Origin: Erythrobasidium yunnanense
Lineage: Eukaryota > Basidiomycota > Cystobasidiomycetes > Erythrobasidiales > Erythrobasidiaceae
Direction: 5' to 3'
Assembly (NCBI GenBank): GCA_001600175.1
Contig: BCJC01000009.1
Coordinates: 682,001 to 746,000, forward strand
Length of the DNA: 64,000 nucleotides
Within the stretch, counting starts at the first letter, position 1; every line of letters starts with the position of its first letter. This document shows positions 1 to 12,581 of this stretch, in pieces. The translations under genes were made by a program, and so were the position numbers. Under the pieces are notes generated by a model that searched no databases, was not told where the DNA came from, and saw only the letters and a program-made list of their open reading frames with translations.

Positions 1-14
1 TCACACCTGTGCCA

Positions 15-430
15 TCAAAGGAAAGGCATCGCAAGCGACCATGTCACAGTGAAAGACGCAAGTAGTAACACCTCGGGGAAGAAATGCGCTAGGAAGGTAA
101 GCCGCACGGCACTGGGGAAGGCATCGCCAAGGAAGTCCCACGGCCAACGATGATATGGGCTGAGGACAAACGCAGCCTTGGGCTGTTCAGGCTGGACATG
201 CCGAACGATTGCTCGCACACTCCTCGGTGCCCAGACCGGGTGCACATCGCAAAAAACATCACGTTCGGAGTAGTTGAAGGAGTGGAAGCTGATAGGATAC
301 GCGGAACTTGAGGGTTTGGAATGGGTCGAGCGTACCCAGACCAGGTGACAATGACTGCGGCGGGAGCGATACCCCTGTAAAATACAGTGGTAGAAGTAGA
401 AGGTAAGCAGTCCCTTGTGAATTGATCTTC
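15..430 (-). CDS. possible coding exon of an unrecognised protein at the left edge
   Basis: One minus-strand frame stays open from about 430 down to a stop at 15 and gives protein-like text such as SFHSFNYSERDVFCDVHPVW followed by APRSVRAIVRHVQPEQP. A plausible splice acceptor (TTTTACAG) lies near 365, so the true exon may begin there. I do not recognise the family and could not build a complete gene with a start codon. Two other minus-strand frames are also open here, which lowers confidence that this frame is the coding one. Confidence 0.22.
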
Positions 431-651
431 AAGAGCTGACCTCGATCCATCACGCATGCATCGCATGCCTTGGCGGCAGCCGCCTTCACCGAGGTCAAGC
501 CTAGCCATCTCTGTGAGGAACGCGGAAGGGCCTGAAGAAGCCATCAGGAGATCGACTCGTTCATTCAAGGTCTTAGCTTGGTTATGTAAGATCAGCAGCC
601 TCCATGTGAAAGCCCGAAAATAGGATCGTCATGAGTTTTCTTTCCAAGTTC

Positions 652-1391
652 TCAAGCAGGATGCTGCATAATTACGGTCTCGAAGTCGTCCGTCTCATCT
701 GTTTCTTGACCATTCATATCTTTCTTCTTGTACGTCAACTTGAAATCGCCTTTCTTTACGAAACCATGCTTCGCGTAGAGCTTCTGGGCAGCAGGTACGG
801 AGCCTAATAGCGTTGGCATGCCTTCAGACTTGGCTTGCTCTAGTCCCCATTGAATGAGCGCAGATGCTACTCCTTGTCGACGAAAAGCTGGGTCTGTAGC
901 GATAGCTACGAGAGACCTTCGTACAGGGAGTCAGCTAGCTTTTAATCCGTCGGCCACACTACATACCACGTCCTCCCAGTCCCCACAGCTTGTATATCGG
1001 CCTTTGTCAGTTCGCGAAGAAAGTGAGCTTCGGCTTCAGGGTCCAGTTCTTGGTCTCTCTGGCTCTCGTCGACTTGTTGTTGTACGTATTGCTTTAATTC
1101 CTCGTTACGGTGCCATACAGCGACGCCCGCTATCTGGCCATTTGCGTTCGTGGCTTTCTTCATGATATGTTTCCTTTGGCTTTGCAGACGCTTGACCGTG
1201 TTGGCGACTATCTCTTCCTCGGTGACATTCGTTAATCGTCTGTGATGAGGTCTGATGTAGCGGTTGACTGGCACATGGATGTCAACCTGCGGGCTTCGAG
1301 GTACCAGCGAAAGCACAAGCCTGACTGTCAGAATTAATGAATGATTTGCGGTTGATGGCGGCGCATTCCGCCATATCAGAGTCTTCGACAT
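652..1391 (-). CDS. GNAT-family N-acetyltransferase
   Basis: Predicted acetyl-CoA-dependent N-acetyltransferase, substrate unknown. Translation from the ATG at 1391, with one 50-nt intron at 917-966 (GTATGT..AAG), gives about 229 residues ending in QHPA. The join reads W-SLVAIATDPAFRRQGVASAL, which is the core GNAT motif A (acetyl-CoA pyrophosphate loop R/Q-x-x-G-x-A), followed by PAAQKLYAKHGF, the usual motif B. A middle segment rich in charged residues (VTEEEIVANTVKRLQSQ) is typical of fungal stand-alone GNATs. The start is the least certain part: an upstream in-frame ATG and a further intron near 1300 are possible. It lies downstream of the GBP2-like gene on the same strand. Confidence 0.85.
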
Positions 1392-1625
1392 CACTGATAA
1401 TCCATGCCATTGCGATGAAAATGGTAGGTGAATAATCAAGAGCGAGTCAAGCAGCACGCGTGGAGCCGACCTATAAAAAGGCAAGACCGCGTTATCAGGC
1501 ACGGCAAGCTGAATTACCACTGTTTCTTTGCAGCCAAGCTTTCAATAGTAGATGATAACTTTTACACGATACCGGTACATAGGTCTTTTGACCATTTTGG
1601 CGGAATCCAGTCATTTTGTCGAAGT

Positions 1626-4221
1626 TTACGCCTCTTCCTCCTTCATGTCGCGATCACCGTTGGTAGCCTCTCCACCAAGCTCTACAGCATCAGTACCTCC
1701 ATAGGCTGCATCCTTGACAGCCCCTCCGCCTGTAGAAGCGCCGGCAGGGCCGAACTCCTTCCATCTGGCATTGAAAGCGAGGCCAAGAGGTCTGCCGCCG
1801 TACTGATAGCCTTGGAATTTGGCTGGCACAACATAGATGATGGTCAGTCCTTGGTACCCGATTTTGCTGCACGGATGAAGCTCACCGATAGCAGTTTCAG
1901 CCTCTTCGATGCTGCTGAATTGCACGACACCGGATCCTCTTGATCTGCCGTTCTCCCATAGGACCTCAGCATGCTCGACTGTACCGGTTGTCTGGAACAA
2001 CTCGATCAAGTCCTCATTGGCAGTAGACCATGGCAGCTGATTGAGCGATAGTTATAGTCAGCTGGTGTCGCACTGCGCGAGAAGCAGATAAGCGCTTACA
2101 TTCTGAACGAAGATCTGTGTCGAGGGAGGTGCTTGACGAGGCACATGTCGTTCTGGAGCGCCGGGGCCTCCTCCATATCCTCCTCGACCTCCGCTGAAGC
2201 CCCCTCTTCCGCCCGAGAAGCCTCCTCTACCACCATAATCACCTCCTCTCGAGCTTCCATAGCCGCTTCCACCCTGCTGATCAGTATCCATGCCTCCAGA
2301 TGAGCCATCAGGACCAGCATAGTCTCCGTAAAGATTGTCTGTATTGCGCGAAGAGGAGTGAGAAGACATATGGCTGTCACCTCCTCTGCCGCCGCTGAAG
2401 CCGCCTCTGCTGAAACCACCTCTGCCTCGTCCGCCGCCAAGCCCGCCTCGAGCTGCGTTGATATGATAGAATCGATCCTCACGGACTTCAAGTCGACCGC
2501 CGTCAAACTCGTATCCATTGAACATTGCTATAGCACGTTATGAAGATCAGCCTTTCGTGAATATAAATTGATAGGCTGCGACTCACCAATGGCAGCCTCA
2601 GCTTCAGTCTTGCTCTCCATGACGACTGTGCCTGTACCCTTGCTTGCGCCAGTAGAGTGATCAATGTTGATGTCCGCACGAACTACTTGTCCAGCAGCTC
2701 TGAACAGATCCTTCAGATCTTGCCAGCCAATAGCGTCGGTCATCTGCGTTTTGGCCCTCATCAGTGCTTCTCCCATATGCACATATATCTAGACTGAGCT
2801 CACTCCAGTGACGAACAGACCACGGGGACCGGGAGGTGCAAAGACGGCAGGCACGGCCAGAGGAGGTCCGCCTCTAGACGACGAATGTCCATCTCTGCCC
2901 ATTCCACCACCGCCGCCAGAGGTCTGGAAGGTGGATCCAGGGAAGTTTGTGCGATTCGAGACAGCCGCTGAGCCGTATCGTGCATCTTCTTCTCGGTCCT
3001 AAACCCCAAATAGAGGAAAATGTCAGGGCGTGGGTACCCTCGTGGTCGCAAGAGGAGGCGAACGTACCTCGCGAAGGAAGACGGGTCGTCCCATCAGTTG
3101 TCCTTCGTTGAGCTCTCGGACGGCTCTTTCGGCCTCTGGACGAGTGCTGAATTCGACGATACTGCGCAATGAAAGAGCATTCAGCTGCCAGACAGGACTT
3201 TTAGCGAGGGGAAAGAACAAGCCTACCCGCATCCTTTGGACATGCCATTCGGTAGCGTAATGATCTCCGAAAAGACGACTGTTCCAACTGCCAAAAGCCA
3301 ACACGATAACCCAGTCAACTACCGCTGTCCTTCTCTGGCCAGTATTACCTCTTATGTGTTTGGCAGGTATGCATGCAGAGTATCTTTATCAAGTATGTGT
3401 AGTATCTTAGCTCGTCCTATCTATGCCAGTAAGCTGCTCAACCACCTCCCATCTTACCCATAATTCGGTCCTGGCCGGCGGTTGCCTGCTGACCGCGTAC
3501 TGTGATTTGTGCCTCCCTTAACTTGACCTTTAGTCTAGTGAGCTCCTGTAATCGCAGCTTTTTCTAGCTTTCTTAGCCCACGTAGAGTCTGACAGATGGG
3601 AGAGATGGGAAGGGAGGGAAGTCTGGGTCCGCCCCTGCATGCATACTGCACTTGTGTCTGTCTCAATCCTCAAGTAAATCTCAACCCACCACTGCTGCAG
3701 AACTCCTTCAGGTCATGCCATCTGACCTGGAAAGATAGGTTTCCGACATAGACTCTGTTTTCTTTCTTGCTCGTCTTGATAGCTTCCTGAGCGAGCGCTT
3801 CTCTGTTGCTTCCTCTATTGGGTGCATCATCTCTCGGACCACGGTCGCGATCACCGCCTCTGGACGAGTAGGAAGAGCCGCCTCTTCCTCCTCTGTAGCC
3901 TCCTCGGCCAGACGAGGAACCACCGCCATAACCACCTCTAGTGGATGAGTGAGGATAAGCTTCATCGTCATCGCCCCCTCCTCGTCTTCTGGATGAAGAG
4001 TAGCCAGGACTGTCGTCTCTTCTTCTGCGTCGCTCCCTGGACGGGCTTCTGCTGCTTCTTCTGTAGCTCTTGCTGCGTCTTCCAGGTGAAGCGCTGCGCT
4101 GTCTTCGAGATCCCGATGCTCCAGCGCCAGTTCCAGTTCCAGCTGCTGCTGCTACGGGAGACCTGCTTCTGCTGCGAGACCTGCGCCGACCAGGTGAGCG
4201 GTCATATCCTTCTGTGCCCAT
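1626..4221 (-). CDS. GBP2: three-RRM SR/RGG RNA-binding protein, Gbp2/Hrb1-like
   Basis: Likely nucleocytoplasmic shuttling mRNA-binding protein. About 630 residues over seven or so exons. The N-terminus is SR-rich (RRRSRSRSRSP, RRSSRSPSRERRRR) and then RGG-rich (GGYRGGRGGSSYSSRGG). RRM1 starts NRVYVGNLSFQVRWHDLKEF and continues after the intron as VVFSEIITLPNGMSKGCGIVEF. RRM2 contains GLFVTG and IGWQDLKDLFRAAGQVVRAD. After a second RGG linker RRM3 reads QIFVQNLPWSTANEDLIELF with RNP1-like RSRGSGVVQF. SR/RGG plus three RRMs is the layout of yeast Gbp2/Hrb1, which bind TREX-loaded mRNA; hnRNP M is a similar metazoan protein. The ATG is at 4221; a TTG just upstream is not used. The intron inside RRM1 is about 390 nt, far longer than any other here. 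Confidence 0.82.
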
Positions 4222-4534
4222 CAATCAATGCAACCAATATCAAGGTCTCAGCCGTGCTCTACTGCCATTTCTGTGTCCCGATGCATCAAATCTGCCCGTT
4301 TTCGCTGGCTTTTTTGCGTGCTCTCTGTTTGCGATGGCTGTTTCCCTCACCGTCCATGATGTCTAGGTGTGCTATCTAGATGTATATATTCTTGCTTCTG
4401 TGCCTTCTTTGCGTGCTTTTCTCGCCTGTTTGCAGTCCTTTTGTAGATGTACCCTTTTGTAGGCAAAGAGAGAGCCTTGAAACGGCAAAGTCGAAAGACG
4501 ACGAAACAGAGTCTGACTAGCTACTAACGCAACG
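4222..4534. promoter_or_regulatory. divergent promoter between GBP2-like gene and RAM2
   Basis: This 313-bp stretch separates two start codons facing away from each other. It is pyrimidine-rich on the plus strand near 4300-4440. It holds an A/T-rich TGTATATATTC at about 4381-4391 that could act as a TATA-like element for the minus-strand gene. No coding potential is visible. Confidence 0.5.
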
Positions 4535-5891
4535 ATGTCTGGCTTTATACCTTGGGAAGCAAGAGTAGATCCACCTATGTATGCCTAACACGATGAAGCA
4601 GTCCACTGACGCCTTTCCCGCAGGATGGATGGACCGACGTCAAGCCTGTCGCCCAAGCTGAAGCTTCCAACCCGCTGGTGCCCATCAATTACTCCCAAGA
4701 ATGTGTGCTGACCTTTGTCCGAGCTCCCTCTCCACCTTCTGTGCGCTGACTGTTTCGTCCCAGATGTCAGTGCCGTGTCGACCTTCCGGTACATACAGGC
4801 GCAGAATGAGCTGTCGAGAAGAGTCCTCGACCTCACGTCCGCTATCGTGCAGATGAACCCTGCTCATTATACCGTGTGGTCCGTCGAGAAGAAGCCTTGT
4901 TCGGGAAGAGACCTGAGCTAACGCGTACAATATGGCAGGGCATACCGTAGCAAGACACTGCTATATCTGAAAGAGAGCGAAGATGATGGTCAGCAACTAC
5001 TCATCAAGGAGCTGGGGATACTCGATGATCTGGTCAAGGTGCACCTCAAGAACTATCAAGTTTGGTCAGTCCGGGCCGCGTCTCTATCTATTTCTAGGAC
5101 GGACTGACAACATCGGTCACAGGCAACACAGACGCATCATCGTCGACGCTCTTGACGACTCTTCCCGCGAGCTGCCCTTCACGACCCGCGCTTTAGCTCT
5201 AGACGCAAAGAACTACCACACATGGGCATACCGTCAATGGGCTCTTTCGCACTTCTTCGGAGACTCTAAAAAGCATGCAGAAATATGGCAGAGAGAGCTG
5301 GACTTCACGAATAGCCTGATCGAGAACGATGTCCGGAATAACTCAGCGTGGAACCATCGATGGTTTACCGTCTTCGCTAGACCGGAAGAGGCGAGTAAAG
5401 ATATCGTGGAAAGGGAGCTTCAGTGAGTAGTCTTGTAGACCATGCGTAGTGTAGACATGCTGATGCTTGTTATACCAGGTTCGCGCAGTCTAAGATCGCC
5501 TTGACGCCGAACAACCCAAGCGTGTGGAACTACTTCAGAGGGTAGGCTCAATGCCCCCCATCACTAGAACCTGCTTAATACTCTTGTTTTAGTATACTCG
5601 ACCGCTTCGGCATACCCTACACGAGCTATCTCCAATGGGCACAAGATCTACGCAGTCCAGCCGATCAATCCGAAGTACCGCTAGCTGTAGAGTTCGTAGC
5701 AGATGCACTGACAGGCAGTGAAGATGCTAAAAAGCTCGAAAGCGTAAGTCGGACTATCCATATTGGCTTCTTTGGCTGACAACGAAAGGATCGGGCAGAT
5801 CTACGATAGTCTGGCGACCAAGCTAGATCCAATGCGCAAGGGATACTGGGAGTGGAAGAAGAGCTTGATAGGGACTGCTATAGTCGTTTGA
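4535..5891 (+). CDS. RAM2: protein farnesyltransferase / geranylgeranyltransferase I alpha subunit
   Basis: Shared alpha subunit of the two CaaX prenyltransferases, which attach farnesyl or geranylgeranyl to C-terminal cysteines of Ras, Rho and other proteins. Several short introns join into PPTA repeats: NELSRRVLDLTSAIVQMNP followed by AHYTVW-AYR, then LVKVHLKNYQVW-QHRR, then ALDAKNYHTWAYRQW, then NDVRNNSAWNHRWF, then LTPNNPSVWNYFRG. The Trp/Tyr-Arg signature of each repeat is intact. The N-terminus is MSGFIPWEAR joined to DGWTDVKPVAQ, and NYSQE joins to YVSAVSTFRYIQ by an intron ending in CCCAG. The protein is about 330 residues, the usual length. It lies 114 bp upstream of CHL1 on the same strand. 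The catalytic beta subunits are not in the window. Confidence 0.95.
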
Positions 5892-6005
5892 AGTCTCTGT
5901 ACCTGGTAGATGCACGTGCTGTAAATTGCCTTGTTTACTTACATCGACTCGAAATCATCGCACTTGCATTGCGCTGAGCATACGAGGGGACCATCTGCTG
6001 CCACT

Positions 6006-9000
6006 ATGGGGGCTCCTGCTACTGCTGCTGGTCCAGCTTCCACGACGCTGCCCCCAAATCCTCTCCCGCTCAGCACGCCGAATAACTTCTCCTTCCCCTA
6101 TGACAAGCCCTACGAGATCCAGATGCAGCTCATGCAGGTCCGCTTTGCTACTTTCTATCCACTATCTCCTGCCCGCAAAGCCTGATATTCGTCTTGTCGC
6201 AAAAAGCATGTTTACGCGTCAATCGAAGCTCGGTCAGCGGCTATCGTCGAGTCTCCTACTGGAACGGTGAGTCATCCACATGAACGGAAGATATGCGTAA
6301 TGAGCTGCTTGGTGTGTCCTCAGGGCAAATCCCTAAGCTTGATCTGCTCAACTCTCACCTGGCTCCGCGATGATGCTGCTCGCTCAAAGAAAGTAGCAGC
6401 GGACGTCGTGCGAGCTGACATAGCAGCGAAAGCTTCCAACAGTAACTTACACATCTCTCTATGCGAAGCTTTCGCGAAATACTGATGTCAGAGCTTGACA
6501 GCCCCGAAGTGGATGCTTGAACAAGAAATCCAACGCCGCTTGGTCGAATATGATGCTGATGAAAGAGAAATGCAAGCTAGAATAGAAGAAGCGAGAAAAG
6601 CGAAAGAAAAAAGAGCAAAAGAAATGAAAGATAGGGCGAGATATGCTAGGAAGAAGCAGGTGCGCCTTCAGATTCCAGGCAAGATCGTAGGCTAAGGATA
6701 TACATGACGGTCGCAGAAAACACAGAATGATGATGCTTCTGGAGAAGCGAGTGATGAGGAACGCTTCGCACCGGACGACTACGAGGACCAGTTGGAAAAT
6801 GAAGACGGTATTTCTGCAAAAGTTCGTGCTCTGATGGCCGCGTAAGCATCCTCACCACATCAAAGAAGTGTACAGGCTGCTTAATCAGATGTTCGTCACA
6901 GTACTTCCTCTAAGCCATCGCGGCGTCCACCATCGCAAGATGACGAGCCTGATGTGCGCAAAGTAAGTTGATCTCACTCTCTTACTTCCTGCCATCTTGC
7001 TCAGTCCCCTTATAGGTCCTCTTTACCTCGCGAACGCATTCCCAGCTCGGCCAGTTTCATAACGAGCTTCGTAAAACGTCTTTTGCAGCAGATATACGTA
7101 CCATCGCCCTTGGTTCCCGTCAGAATTTATGTATCAACGATAAGCTAAAGTCGAAATGTAAGACGGTGGAAGCATTGAACGACAGCTGCTTGGACTTACA
7201 GAAAGCCGGTAAGCTTCCTTTCCCATTACCACTTAACTGGCGGAGTTGAGACAGTTGCACAGACAAAGGCAAACGCTGCGAGTACCTGCCACCGATCGAC
7301 GAGCCTGAAAGACTCGAAGACTTCCGCGATCACGCTCTATCGCAAATACACAGTATCGAAGATCTAGAAGATCTAGGGAGGGAGATGAAGGCTTGTCCAT
7401 ACTATGGATCGCGTAAAGCTATCAAACAAGCTCAGCTCGTCACGCTGCCTTATAACCTGCTATTGCTCAAACAAGCTAGGGAGACATTGGGGATCAGCTT
7501 GACCGAGTACGTCCTCCTTTAAGGTCTTGTTTTATTAGACTGATGCATAGACTGCGAAGCAATATCGTCGTTATCGACGAGGCCCACAACTTGATCGAGT
7601 GAGCCATCCGCAAGGTCGAACAAAGTATGAAAGGCCAAGACTGACCCACCATCGCCTTCAGCACCATTCTCTCCATACACTCAGTCGAGGTCACCTCGAC
7701 ACAGCTCACATTCGCAAAGGGAGCGTTGATGGTCTATCTCAAGCGCTTCAAGTCCCGTCTAAAAGGACGTAACGCAACCTTCTTGAAGCAGCTCATTGGC
7801 TTTATGAACGCTCTAGACAACTTCTGCAAGGACTGGCTCAAAAACAGGAAAGCGGACCAGATGGTTACGGCGAATAGTATCGTGCAGAGCTGCCATGCCG
7901 ATCAGACGAACTTGAGGGCGCTAGACAAGTAAGTCCCAGGGGCCCTTTCGAGCGAACAAGCGAGCTAAGCTGTATTTCTAGGTATTTAACGGAATCGAAA
8001 ATTGCTCAGAAAGTTTCAGGTTATATGGAAAATCTGGAAGCAAAAGCAGAAGGTGGCTGTAAGTCAAGCACTCGCTTCTACAGCGCCACGCTGAGTATAT
8101 CTTGCAGCTAAACAATCTCGCTCTGCCAAAATTGCTGCGATACACCGCATCCAAACATTTCTCTTATCGCTTGCCAATGCTGAGAAAGATGGACGCGTCC
8201 TACTATCTACGACTAAAGGCGTGCTGTCTCTCAAATATCAGCTTTTGAACCCCTCCGAATCGTTCGCAGACTTTTCAGAAGCACGCTCAGTCGTCATAGC
8301 AGGCGGAACGATGGCACCTTTGTCCGATTTTGCGCAACAACTCCTCTCATACCTTGGAACATCGCGAATCCGCAACCTCTCATGTTCACACGTGGTCCCT
8401 CCTGATCATATCTTGGTAAGAGCAGTCGCGGTGGGACCAAGTGGAACTCGCTTGGAATTCAAGTACGAACAGCGAGGAGATATGAAGATGCTGGATGAGT
8501 ATGGAGCGGTCTTGACGAACATCTCCAATATCACACCGAAGGGAGTCGTGGTATTCGTACCGAGTTATGCGGTTCTGGACTTGTTCGTCAAGCGATGGGA
8601 AAGTACTGGGGTGATTGGCAAGATCAGAAATAAGAAGGAGGTGCGTCTCCAATGGCTTGTATAGCTGATTCAGTTCTGACCTTCACTGCAGGTCTTCTCG
8701 GAACCGAAGAACGCAGCTGATACAGATGAGGTTCTGCGCAGCTATGCGGCAGCGAACACTGGAACATCGGTCAGCACATAATCCCCTACTCTCAAAAGTC
8801 GTGAGCTGACCCCAACATGTAGCAGGGGGGCCTATTGCTGGCTGTTGTCGGTGCCAAGCTATCAGAGGTGGGTATCTCCTTGAAATTACATGACACTGTC
8901 TAACAGCGTACGAGACAGGGTATAAACTTCCAGGACGACCTGTGCAGGTAGGCTTCGGGCATCTCAACGGAACAATGATTATCATTTGACTGCCGCCCTT

Positions 9001-9636
9001 CAGATGCGTGGTCGTCATCGGCATCCCATATCCAAGTAGCCAGTCTGTCGAGCTGCGAGAAAGGTGAGGCATCCGAACAAACTTTTAGAACAGTCAAGCT
9101 GATGCATGGCTGTCACAGGATGAAATACGTTAGCTCTCTACCCGCTGTTCAAGGCCAGCCAGGAGGCGAGCAGGCTGGCAAGCGTCTTTGTATGTCATGC
9201 TTGTGTATGTGTGGAGTAGCAGTATGTGCTGACCTTACTGTCCAGACTCGAACCTGGCCTTTGTAAGTGGCATAGCACAATATCCAGACGTGCCCTTACC
9301 AGAACATTGCTATGTAGCGTGCTGTAAACCAGTCTATTGGTAGATCTATGTGAGTCGCCATCTGCGTGAGGCAAGCTGAGACAGACTTAGCCTTCTTCCC
9401 AGCCGGCATATAAACGATTGGTCCACTATACTGCTCCTTGATGCTCGCTATAGTCAGCAAGCGACCCAAGCGAAGCTTCCACAATGGTAGGTAACATCGT
9501 TTAGGCGGCAGTCCCGTTGGCGCTGATAAGTATTGTCAGGATCTCCCAAAATATGAGCACCCCTAGCAATTTCGGTCTACTCGTCAAAGACCTCGTACAG
9601 TTCAACAAGAAGCGTCAGCTTCTCAGTGTAGCATAG
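6006..9636 (+). CDS. CHL1: iron-sulfur DNA helicase CHL1 (DDX11 family)
   Basis: XPD-like superfamily 2 5'-3' DNA helicase needed for sister-chromatid cohesion; the human homologue is DDX11. About 20 introns give roughly 850 residues. The order of motifs is FSFPYDKPYEIQMQLMQ, Walker A ESPTGT-GKSLSLICS (cut by an intron), a charged linker (EEARKAKEKRAKEMKDRAR), motif Ia VLFTSRTHSQLGQF, the Fe-S cluster cysteines (LCINDKL, DSCLDLQ, RCEYLP, ACPYY), the DEAH box VVIDEAHNLID, VVIAGGTMAPLSDF, KGVVVFVPSY, VVGAKLSEGINFQDD, and motif VI NQSIGRS-IRHINDWSTILL. The exon carrying part of YSNLAF is only 17 nt (9246-9262). The C-terminus reads LVQFNKKRQLLSVA. All catalytic motifs look intact. Confidence 0.96.
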
Positions 9637-9864
9637 TCTTCGAGTCCGTAGTGACATGTAGCCGGAACCATAGCCAAAAAGTTGCGTGTTCAATGCATGA
9701 CTTCAGGAGACTAAGGGGCTACATTACACTGATAGGAGGACTGCTAACGACCACTGTCTATGTGCGAAGATATGCTGAGACTGCGCTAAAGAGGGTATGA
9801 CTGACTAACGACCTGGAATAATAAGGCTGCAAGAGGACTGCCGATGGGCGCACAAAGCACATAC
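9637..9864. other. convergent intergenic region
   Basis: This 228-bp stretch lies between the 3' ends of CHL1 (plus) and SKT5 (minus). It presumably holds both polyadenylation regions. No gene is visible. Confidence 0.6.
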
Positions 9865-12581
9865 TTAGCAAATGATACATTCATCTTTAGGCTTGACCTT
9901 CCCGGTCTTCAAGCCCATAGCTTCGAAAGTCTGCGGTCCTATTGAGGCTTGTGGTCTGTTGTCGATTTGCACTCCACTTCCGGAATTCGAGCTCGATGTG
10001 CTAGGCGCAGCAGATATGTTCGATGAAGTAGCCGCAGGTGCATAGCCCGAGTCGACTAGGCTGTATCGCTGAACAGGTCCAGTGGAAGCAGCAAGCGAAT
10101 TGTCCCTTGGTCGCGGCATGGGCGTTTGACGGTGTTGTGGCTGCGGCGAGCTATGCTGAGGTTGAGGCATCGCAAATCCTCCAGGCACTCCGCCCGGTCC
10201 GACTGATTGCGACAGATGAGACTGCCTTCTCCCGTATGAAGCAGCTTCCTCGACTTGCTTCATCGTCTCCTTCCGTCGCAGCGAAGAGTTGCTATCACTT
10301 GTAGGCATGACTTGAGGCATCTGCAGATTTGCAACTGAAGATCCCCTTGGTGGCCGAGATGATCTCCTAGTATCTGCTTCCGCTTTCGCTTGCGTTCTCT
10401 TCCTCACAATCTTGTCGTTGATCTGACTTTCATGTGCGGAGCGATCAAGCTGATTAGCAGCCGGGTCGTTCGCCAAAGCGTCCAAGCGGTCCGCAGCGTC
10501 GGTGTTGCCGTGGGCGGCAGCTTTCGTATACCATCTCTTGCTAGCCTCCATGTCTTTCCTACCGCCAATGCCAATTTCGTGATAGTACCCAAGAGCAAAC
10601 TCTGCGCTGGGTAAGCCTTTCTTGGCTGCCTTCTCGGCAAAGGTGAAAGCGAGATTTTCCTGCAGATCGAAAGCTTCTGATCCGCATAGGAACCACTTTG
10701 AAAGGCTAGTGATAGATGGGTGTCAGCTTCATGGAGACGAGATTAGCAGACAAGCATGAAACTTACGCCATGTCGGCCTCGATGTCGCCCTGTTGACTTG
10801 CCAGCGAGTAATACTGGACGCTCAAGAGCGGATCATAGGGACATCCGAGACTAGCGTATTCGTAGCAAAAGCCAATCTTGAACTGAGCAGGTGCGTATCC
10901 GAGATAGGCAGATCTTTCGATCCAAGGTCTTGGCTCCGCAGGCTGGCCATATTCATTTGTGAGCATAGATGGAGGAATAGAAGCGGGGGTGATGCCTGCC
11001 GGGTTGTCGCCTAGATCTAGTTCGCCAGATAAAAGCATGCCGTAGATGTAGGCGGGAAGAGGATCGTCTGTCGTGCTGAGCGAGGCCGCTTGACGTAGCA
11101 TAGGCACCGCTATGCTGCTGTTTGGCTGCAGCCCCAATTGGCCGAGCATATGTGCCATGGCCATCCGCTGCAAATCAGACCAAAGTCAGCTGCAGTGCTT
11201 GGAGGTCCGAGAAAAGTCGCCTTACATAAGTGCACGTCACCTCATTTTTCTTTACTCCCTCTTCGTACGCCTTCTTCGCCCTGTCCACATCTGCTGATGA
11301 ATGGTTCTGCTCTCCGAAAGTCTCGTAGGCAAGCGCGATCTTCGCCCATGCAGCATAATATCCCATATTTGCAGCCGTTTCAAAGTCTCTGAACGCAGCC
11401 GATGTATCTTTGCTTCTGTACGAAGGGAACTTTCCCGAATTTGAGAGTTCACCTCGCAGATATAGAGCTTCTGGGTGCGGAGGAGCTGTTTCCGCATACG
11501 AAAGAATAGATCGTATCGCTTCGTCCGTCCATTTCACCAATGTGGGATCTGTGATTTTGCCGAAATCGTCTCCCGACGAAGACGCTTGATGCCTTTCTAC
11601 GAACTTCAACACGGCTTTGGACCAGGCTACTTTCGCAGATGCTGGATCGTTGGCGTACTTTGCTGCCTCCCTCTGTTGTGTCAGCTCTGCTTGTGAAGGT
11701 AGTGCGATGCACAAAGTCGGCGGTACAGCTGTCACGTCCGGAGTTGGCGTGGCCGCATAGGATGCCCTTCTGGAACGCGGGCCAGGCGAGCCGCTAGCCG
11801 ACGATGGATCAAGTGCATATGTGCTTGCTCGTGTGTGACCATTGCTTGTCGATGTCGGTGGGCCTGATCCGACACCATTACTGTTTGGCCCTCCCCTTCC
11901 ATTCACGCTGTTGCCCAACGAAAGATCTGAAAATGATTGATGAAGCGATTGTCGCGAGTCGTACGAAGAGTAGGATGCTGAGCGAGGATGTTGAGGACCT
12001 GGCTGAGGTGTGGAAATGACGGGCGCCGGGCCAAGACTTGCTGGAGAGGGTGCTGGCGAATAGCCACTGACGGGTCTTCCATTCGGCGTCGGATAGTTTT
12101 GCGGTAGCACAGGCTGAGGCGATGCATGGACAGCTATTGCGGGCGCGTTGTAGTAGTCTGGCTGCGCTGGCGGTCCATTCGCAGGAGGGTAGTAAGACGC
12201 GGCTCGCTGTTGCGCAGGCTGATACTGCTGCTGAGGGTATTGCGGTTGCTGTTGAGGAAACACAGCTGGCGAAGGCGTTCGAGCGTTTACAGCGTAGTCT
12301 GCGAAACCCGGCTGGGCCGAGGATGTCCTCCATTGCTCGATTCTAGTTGTTCCCGCCATACTGCTGGTTGATGCAGCCAGTAAGTTGGCGCTTGCAGCTC
12401 GTTCCAGATGCCTCGTCGTTCCAGTATCGACAGCTCCTCCGGCAGGCCTCTTTGGCACGGGCGAGAGCAGAGTTGACGCAGGATGGATCAGATTCGAAGT
12501 ATCTTCGCGCAGTCCAGCAGGTACGGGCGGTAAAGCAGGCAGCAACGTCGTGGAATATTGGTGATGTTGGCGCTGTTGCAT
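9865..12581 (-). CDS. SKT5: chitin synthase activator, Sel1-repeat protein SKT5/CHS4
   Basis: Activator and localiser of chitin synthase III at sites of cell-wall growth. Three exons, with introns at 11168-11225 and near 10707-10767, give about 865 residues. The first 290 residues are low-complexity (Q-, P- and S-rich; YPQQQYQPAQQRAASYY). Tandem Sel1-like repeats follow: ALYLRGELSNSGKFPSYRSK, ETAANMGYYAAWAKIALAYE, AYLGYAPAQFKIGFCYEYA, EKAAKKGLPSAEFALGYYHE and RWYTKAAAHGNTDAADRL. A basic and Ser/Pro-rich tail ends in KPKDECIIC. The last four residues, CIIC, form a CaaX box; yeast Skt5 is also prenylated, so farnesylation is expected. The Sel1 array plus CaaX separates it from Hrd3-type Sel1 proteins. 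The ATG at 12579-12581 is preceded by a 310-bp upstream region. Confidence 0.87.
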
